Positions 6,735 to 9,426 of a stretch of 9,426 bases of DNA are shown here, piece by piece. The first letter of the stretch is position 1. Every line of letters starts with the position of its first letter. Source of the DNA: Candidatus Omnitrophota bacterium (GTDB lineage: Bacteria; Hinthialibacterota; Hinthialibacteria; Hinthialibacterales; JAKPRU01); NCBI GenBank assembly GCA_029557025.1, contig JAKPRU010000566.1, positions 1-9,426 of the forward strand. The letters are read 5' to 3'. Position numbers and translations under genes: made by a program. The notes under the pieces are model-generated. The model was given only the letters and a program-made list of their open reading frames with translations, ran no database searches and was not told the origin of the DNA.

Positions 6735-6750
6735 GTCTGATGATCCACAC

Positions 6751-6778
6751 AGTGTAGCGAAGCCTGCCTCAGTGTCGA
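6751..6778 (-). promoter_or_regulatory. Candidate sigma70-type promoter for the deacetylase gene
   Basis: On the minus strand TCGACA (6778-6773, 5 of 6 matches to the -35 consensus) and TACACT (6756-6751, 4 of 6 to the -10) are 16 bases apart. Transcription would start near 6744, about 24 bases before the GTG at 6720. This fits the chosen start and makes a start at 6750 implausible. Confidence 0.35.
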
Positions 6779-6810
6779 GGAGTCTGATGGCAACATCCTC
6801 GTGTCCCGTA

Positions 6811-6835
6811 ATTCGCGGATTTTCGCAGAAATTCT
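6811..6835. repeat. Degenerate relative of the 6890-6915 repeat
   Basis: TTTCGCAGAAAT at 6821-6832 is identical to 6901-6912, exactly 80 bases away. The flanks are only loosely alike (AATTCGCGGAT versus GGATTCCGGC). It may be a decayed second copy of the same hairpin element. Confidence 0.4.
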
Positions 6836-6889
6836 CGTCCGTTGTATCGCCATGCTATACGCTACGCGTCTGGCTTGTGCGACGGATGC

Positions 6890-6915
6890 CGGATTCCGGC
6901 TTTCGCAGAAATGAC
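6890..6915. repeat. Relic of a widespread dispersed hairpin repeat
   Basis: GATTCCGGCTTTCGCAGAAA followed by TGAC resembles the common bacterial intergenic hairpin with core TTCCCGCTTTCGCGGGAA, with stem mismatches. Translated, the stretch gives the spurious peptide DSGFRRND that such repeats are known to produce. The family match is from memory and not from a search. Confidence 0.6.
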
Positions 6916-6917
6916 GC

Positions 6918-6943
6918 CAGGGGCAATTCACGAATTGCCCCTG
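6918..6943. repeat. Perfect 12-bp inverted repeat
   Basis: CAGGGGCAATTC (6918-6929) and GAATTGCCCCTG (6932-6943) are exact reverse complements separated by AC. There is no T-tract on either side, so it is a poor classical terminator. It begins only 3 bases after the preceding hairpin relic and resembles the palindromic GGGGCAATTC elements seen dispersed in many environmental genomes. Confidence 0.85.
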
Positions 6944-6956
6944 CATACTCTGTGCC

Positions 6957-6990
6957 TTTCCCCCTTTCCCTTCGGAAGAGGGTTGGGGTA
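6957..6990. repeat. CCCTTTCCC...GGGTTGGGG imperfect inverted repeat
   Basis: CCCCTTTCCC (6961-6970) faces GAGGGTTGGGG (6978-6988) across a TTCGGAA centre. It resembles another widespread intergenic repeat type, CCCTCTCCC...GGGTTGGGG. It lies 13 bases beyond the 12-bp palindrome. The remainder of the gene-free gap 6751-7021 shows nothing else besides the candidate deacetylase promoter at 6751-6778. Confidence 0.5.
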
Positions 6991-7021
6991 ACGGTCTTCT
7001 CGCAGCATCGGCATGGAATAC

Positions 7022-8017
7022 TTAAAGAATAAACTTCCCCGGCTTGTAAAAATCCGGATACGCCTGAACAAATTCAATCGTCCGTCTCAGCCCTTCATTC
7101 AGCGACACCATCGGTTCCCAGTCCAATAAATTGCGCGCTTTGGTGTTATCGCACACCAACTGGTGCACCTCGCTTTTTTTCGGGCGAATGCGTAACTCCT
7201 CGGAGAGAATCTCCTTTTCGCTGCCCACAAGCGTGAGAATCCGCCGAGCCAGCTCTTCAATCGAGATCCCTTTTCCGACCCCCAGGTTGATTGTCTCTCC
7301 CTCGACGTTTTCTGCACGGGCCGCAGCGATCAATCCCGAAACGGTATCGGTCACGTAAGTCAAATCCCGCACAGGGGTCAAGAGTCCCAGTTGAATGCTC
7401 GGCATATCGGAGAGGGCCTGGCTGATAATGGTCGGCACAACAGCACGGGCCGACTGACGGGGGCCGTATGTGTTGAACGGCCGCACAATCACCGCAGGAA
7501 GTTCGAAAGCGCGATGATAGCTTTCCACAACCTTATCCGCCCCGATTTTCGAGGCCGAATACGGCGATTGCGCCTGTAACGGGTGCTGTTCGTTCACCGG
7601 TATGAATTGCGCTGTCCCATAGCACTCGCTGGTAGAGACAGTGACTACACGGCTCACCTCTGCATCGCGGGCGGCCTCCAGCACATGCACTGTTCCCAGC
7701 ACATTCGTCCGGAAGAACGCCTCCGGGGCCATGTACGAATAGGGTATGGCGATCAGCGCGGCCAGGTGGAATACGACATCACTTCCCCGAATTGCGTGGG
7801 TTATGAAATGCGGATCGGTGATATCTCCCTGCACAACGATCATGGAATCCAGAATCTCCTCCGGCAGGAACTCCAAATTGCTCCATTCGGGTCTGGAGTC
7901 GTAATGCACCAGCGCCGCAACCTGGCCGCACAACGGAACCAGGCTCTCCACCAGGTGCGAGCCGATAAACCCGCCCGCTCCTGTCACAAAAACCTTTGCA
8001 TTTTCCAGATTCAACAT
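7022..8017 (-). CDS. LegB-like NAD-dependent sugar-nucleotide 4,6-dehydratase (extended SDR)
   Basis: This 331-residue extended short-chain dehydrogenase/reductase binds NAD(P) through GAGGFIGSH (13-21). The active-site pattern is STSECYG (128-134) with Tyr153xxxLys157 in PYSASK. The stretches VVFHLAALIAIPYSY, QSPYSASKIGADK and NTYGPRQSARAVVPTI strongly resemble the LegB subgroup. LegB converts UDP-GlcNAc to a 4-keto-6-deoxy sugar, the first step toward legionaminic-acid-type or other deoxyamino sugars of surface glycans. The substrate assignment is an inference: none of the usual partners (LegC aminotransferase, sugar synthase, transferases) is in view. Other 4,6-dehydratases or 4-epimerases remain possible. 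The start ATG at 8017 has AGGT 9 bases upstream. It lies 38 bases downstream of the TPR gene on the same strand, so the two are probably co-transcribed. It is a cytoplasmic enzyme of complete length. Confidence 0.88.
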   Translation of the reverse strand: MLNLENAKVFVTGAGGFIGSHLVESLVPLCGQVAALVHYDSRPEWSNLEFLPEEILDSMIVVQGDITDPHFITHAIRGSDVVFHLAALIAIPYSYMAPEAFFRTNVLGTVHVLEAARDAEVSRVVTVSTSECYGTAQFIPVNEQHPLQAQSPYSASKIGADKVVESYHRAFELPAVIVRPFNTYGPRQSARAVVPTIISQALSDMPSIQLGLLTPVRDLTYVTDTVSGLIAAARAENVEGETINLGVGKGISIEELARRILTLVGSEKEILSEELRIRPKKSEVHQLVCDNTKARNLLDWEPMVSLNEGLRRTIEFVQAYPDFYKPGKFIL

Positions 8018-8055
8018 CCGAAATAAACCTCACATGACCATAAGAATTTGCGGTC

Positions 8056-9096
8056 TTATCCTTCGGTAGCCAGTTCCGCCAGCCTCTGCCTCGCCAATTC
8101 CATCGATTCCGGACAGACCGCGGCACGCTCGTAGGCGACATACGCCTCAGCGGACTGGCCCAGAGCCTCCAAAACCTCCCCCAATGACAAAAGGGCCAGA
8201 CCATCCTGCGGCCGATGACGCAGCAGATTCTCAAAGGCCAGCTTCGCCTCCGCCAGCCGGTTCTGCCCGAGATAAGCTCTCCCCAGATAGAAATATGCCT
8301 CGGAATAACGGGGGTTCAGCGAAACCGCTTTCTCCAGATAGGATAATGCCTCTTCCGGTTTCCCGGAGACCAGGCAGGCTTCTCCCAGCCCGGCATAAAA
8401 ATCCGGGTAGTCACTCCGAATGGACAGGGCCGTCTGATAAACCTCAATCGCTTCCTTTTCTCTTCCCTGGGAAAGGTGAATTTGCCCCAAAAGATGATAA
8501 GCGTCCAGCAAGTACGCATCCGCTTTCAGCACGGATTCCATGAGATACCGTGCCAGCTCCAGGTCGCCCTCCCCATAAGCGAACACACCCTCGTTGTATT
8601 GATCGAGGATTTCCTCGGACTTGAGGTTGCAGGCCCTGAGAAACTCCCGGTTGGCCGCCTCGATATTGTTTTCCCGACAGAATTGAAGGCCCTTCTCAAA
8701 ATGCGATGCGCACGTTTCCTGCAGGTCCTCGGGACTGTTCTCGTCGGATGCGCCATAACGGAAGAAGCGAATGGCCTCCGCAAAATACTCCCGCGCCTGC
8801 CCTGTATCGCCCAGGCGGGCCATAATGAAAGCCACCTCCAGAAGGCAATCCACATAGAACGGATTCAGTTGCAGGGCCTCGGAGAGCTCGAGAAGCGCAG
8901 CCTCGTCATCTTTCAGCATCACCAGGCAGCGTGCCATCGCATAGTGGAAATCCGCATACCGGGGTTTCTGCTCGCACGCCGAGCGGAATTTCGGAAGAGC
9001 CTCCCCATAATGGCGGCGGTTATACAGATCGACCCCTTCCAGATAATCCTCCGGAATATTGAAAGAAAACTTGGGCCGCCGGATGGGACGGTGCAT
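8056..9096 (-). CDS. Tetratricopeptide repeat (TPR) protein
   Basis: This 346-residue protein is almost entirely TPR units, helical hairpins of about 34 residues that bind other proteins. About nine can be read, at roughly 15-48, 49-82, 83-113, 131-162, 163-197, 198-231, 232-265, 266-299 and 300-330. The clearest are AYHLLGQIHLSQGREKEAIE and EAYFYLGRAYLGQNRLAEAK. The segment at 111-130 (YGASDENSPED) breaks the array between units 3 and 4. There is no signal peptide or membrane segment and no catalytic domain, so an adaptor or scaffold role is likely, partner unknown. The start is uncertain: the ATG at 9096 has AAGGAG 12 bases upstream, a rather long spacing, while an in-frame GTG at 9132 would add 12 basic residues with weaker signals. 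It is probably the first gene of a unit with the downstream LegB-like dehydratase, so a role in glycan assembly is possible but unproven. Confidence 0.88.
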   Translation of the reverse strand: MHRPIRRPKFSFNIPEDYLEGVDLYNRRHYGEALPKFRSACEQKPRYADFHYAMARCLVMLKDDEAALLELSEALQLNPFYVDCLLEVAFIMARLGDTGQAREYFAEAIRFFRYGASDENSPEDLQETCASHFEKGLQFCRENNIEAANREFLRACNLKSEEILDQYNEGVFAYGEGDLELARYLMESVLKADAYLLDAYHLLGQIHLSQGREKEAIEVYQTALSIRSDYPDFYAGLGEACLVSGKPEEALSYLEKAVSLNPRYSEAYFYLGRAYLGQNRLAEAKLAFENLLRHRPQDGLALLSLGEVLEALGQSAEAYVAYERAAVCPESMELARQRLAELATEG

Positions 9097-9159
9097 CCTG
9101 TTTTCGTGCTCCTTCCGAGAAAACCTGCGCACAAATCAATCCGCGCGCTCCGGTATAAC

Positions 9160-9272
9160 GGAAAGAATAGCAGTATTCCCGGTCCGCATATAGGACTTCG
9201 GCAGGCATGTCGCAGGGATCCGCAAGCATATTCCCTGATGGACACCGGGTTTTCTTTTCTGCTATTCTTTCC
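9160..9272. repeat. 113-bp element bounded by perfect 14-bp inverted repeats, with nested palindromes
   Basis: GGAAAGAATAGCAG (9160-9173) is the exact reverse complement of CTGCTATTCTTTCC (9259-9272). Just inside, CCCGGT (9178-9183) pairs with ACCGGG (9244-9249), and further in CAGGGA (9213-9218) pairs with TCCCTG (9232-9237). GTAT and ATAC just outside could extend the stem past a 3-base bulge. It fills the gap between the divergent TPR and membrane-protein genes. No clear target-site duplication is seen. It could be a MITE-like remnant, a structured leader or a regulatory palindrome. Confidence 0.75.
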
Positions 9273-9309
9273 ATACTGAAGTCGGGCTGACGGAGGATTG
9301 CGGCATCCG

Positions 9310-9426
9310 ATGTGGTCGAGAATACCCCCCCAAGTCTTCATGATCTTTCTTATCGTCATGACCCTTCTGCTCGTATTTACCTTCTGGCTTTCGAATATTG
9401 AGGAATTCAAGGAATATGTTCCACCA
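9310..9426 (+). CDS. N-terminally membrane-anchored protein, 3' end cut off by window
   Basis: The first 39 codons of an open frame run to the window edge. The protein begins MWSRIPPQ and then has a strongly hydrophobic stretch of about 19 residues (9-27, VFMIFLIVMTLLLVFTFWL), followed by the charged SNIEEFKEYVPP. This fits a single N-terminal transmembrane anchor or an uncleaved signal, with Arg4 pointing to a cytoplasmic N terminus. GGAGG lies at 9292-9296, 13 bases before the ATG, which is long but usable. The gene is divergent from the TPR gene, with the inverted-repeat element between them. The family cannot be judged from so little sequence. Confidence 0.6.
   Translation, partial: MWSRIPPQVFMIFLIVMTLLLVFTFWLSNIEEFKEYVPP

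Noticed and set aside
6721..6750. Longer start (GTG at 6750) for the deacetylase
   Set aside because: It would lie upstream of the predicted transcription start and put the strong Shine-Dalgarno inside the coding region.
6918..6943. Classical terminator for the LegB-like gene
   Set aside because: The stem is perfect, but no T-tract follows on either strand and it lies about 80 bases past the stop codon.
6751..7021. Short open frames in the gap, one encoding a peptide with DSGFRRND
   Set aside because: This peptide is a typical spurious translation of a dispersed hairpin repeat and not a gene.
8476..9279. Open frame of 267 codons on the + strand opposite the TPR gene
   Set aside because: It is antisense to a clear nine-repeat TPR protein and shows no recognisable motif; long antisense frames are common in GC-rich genes.

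Overview
The window (9,426 bases, GC-rich by eye) comes from a bacterial chromosome. The core genes are of bacterial type: methionyl-tRNA formyltransferase and undecaprenyl diphosphate synthase, which also implies a peptidoglycan or lipid-carrier system. The accessory set is a non-heme URO-D-family protein, an exported ChbG/YdjC-type deacetylase, a stand-alone radical SAM protein, a LegB-like sugar-nucleotide dehydratase and a TPR protein, with housekeeping genes scattered one at a time. That mix, together with intergenic regions full of palindromic repeats, resembles uncultured environmental phyla such as Sumerlaeota, Hydrogenedentota or other PVC/FCB-adjacent groups. This placement is an inference with low confidence. 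No rRNA, tRNA, phage, transposase, CRISPR or defence gene was seen.

Layout: (1) 2-994, + strand, the 3' part of a URO-D-superfamily gene, closed by a hairpin terminator. (2) 995-1343, gene-free, with two nearly identical 106-bp direct repeats rich in small palindromes. (3) 1344-2288, + strand, fmt with a strong Shine-Dalgarno. (4) 2303-3367, - strand, an unrecognised helical protein convergent with fmt. (5) 3501-4790, - strand, a radical SAM protein with a mid-protein CX3CX2C motif. (6) 4791-4931, a divergent intergenic region with a promoter-like pair and inverted repeats. (7) 4932-5732, + strand, uppS. (8) 5773-6720, - strand, a ChbG/YdjC-type deacetylase with a signal peptide. (9) 6751-7021, a gene-free patchwork of palindromic repeats. 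(10) 7022-8017 and 8056-9096, - strand, a probable two-gene unit (TPR protein, then LegB-like dehydratase). (11) 9097-9309, a divergent gap holding an unusual nested inverted repeat. (12) 9310-9426, + strand, the start of a membrane-anchored protein cut by the window end.

How the genes relate: most look like independent transcription units, since strands alternate and gene pairs are convergent or divergent. A loose envelope and sugar theme links uppS (lipid carrier), the LegB-like dehydratase (activated sugar for surface glycans) and the exported deacetylase (carbohydrate trimming), but nothing shows that they form one pathway. fmt and uppS are both apart from their usual partners (def; cdsA/dxr) within this window. 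No convincing new multi-gene system was found. The most unusual material is the intergenic repeats and two poorly characterised proteins, the helical protein and the radical SAM protein.
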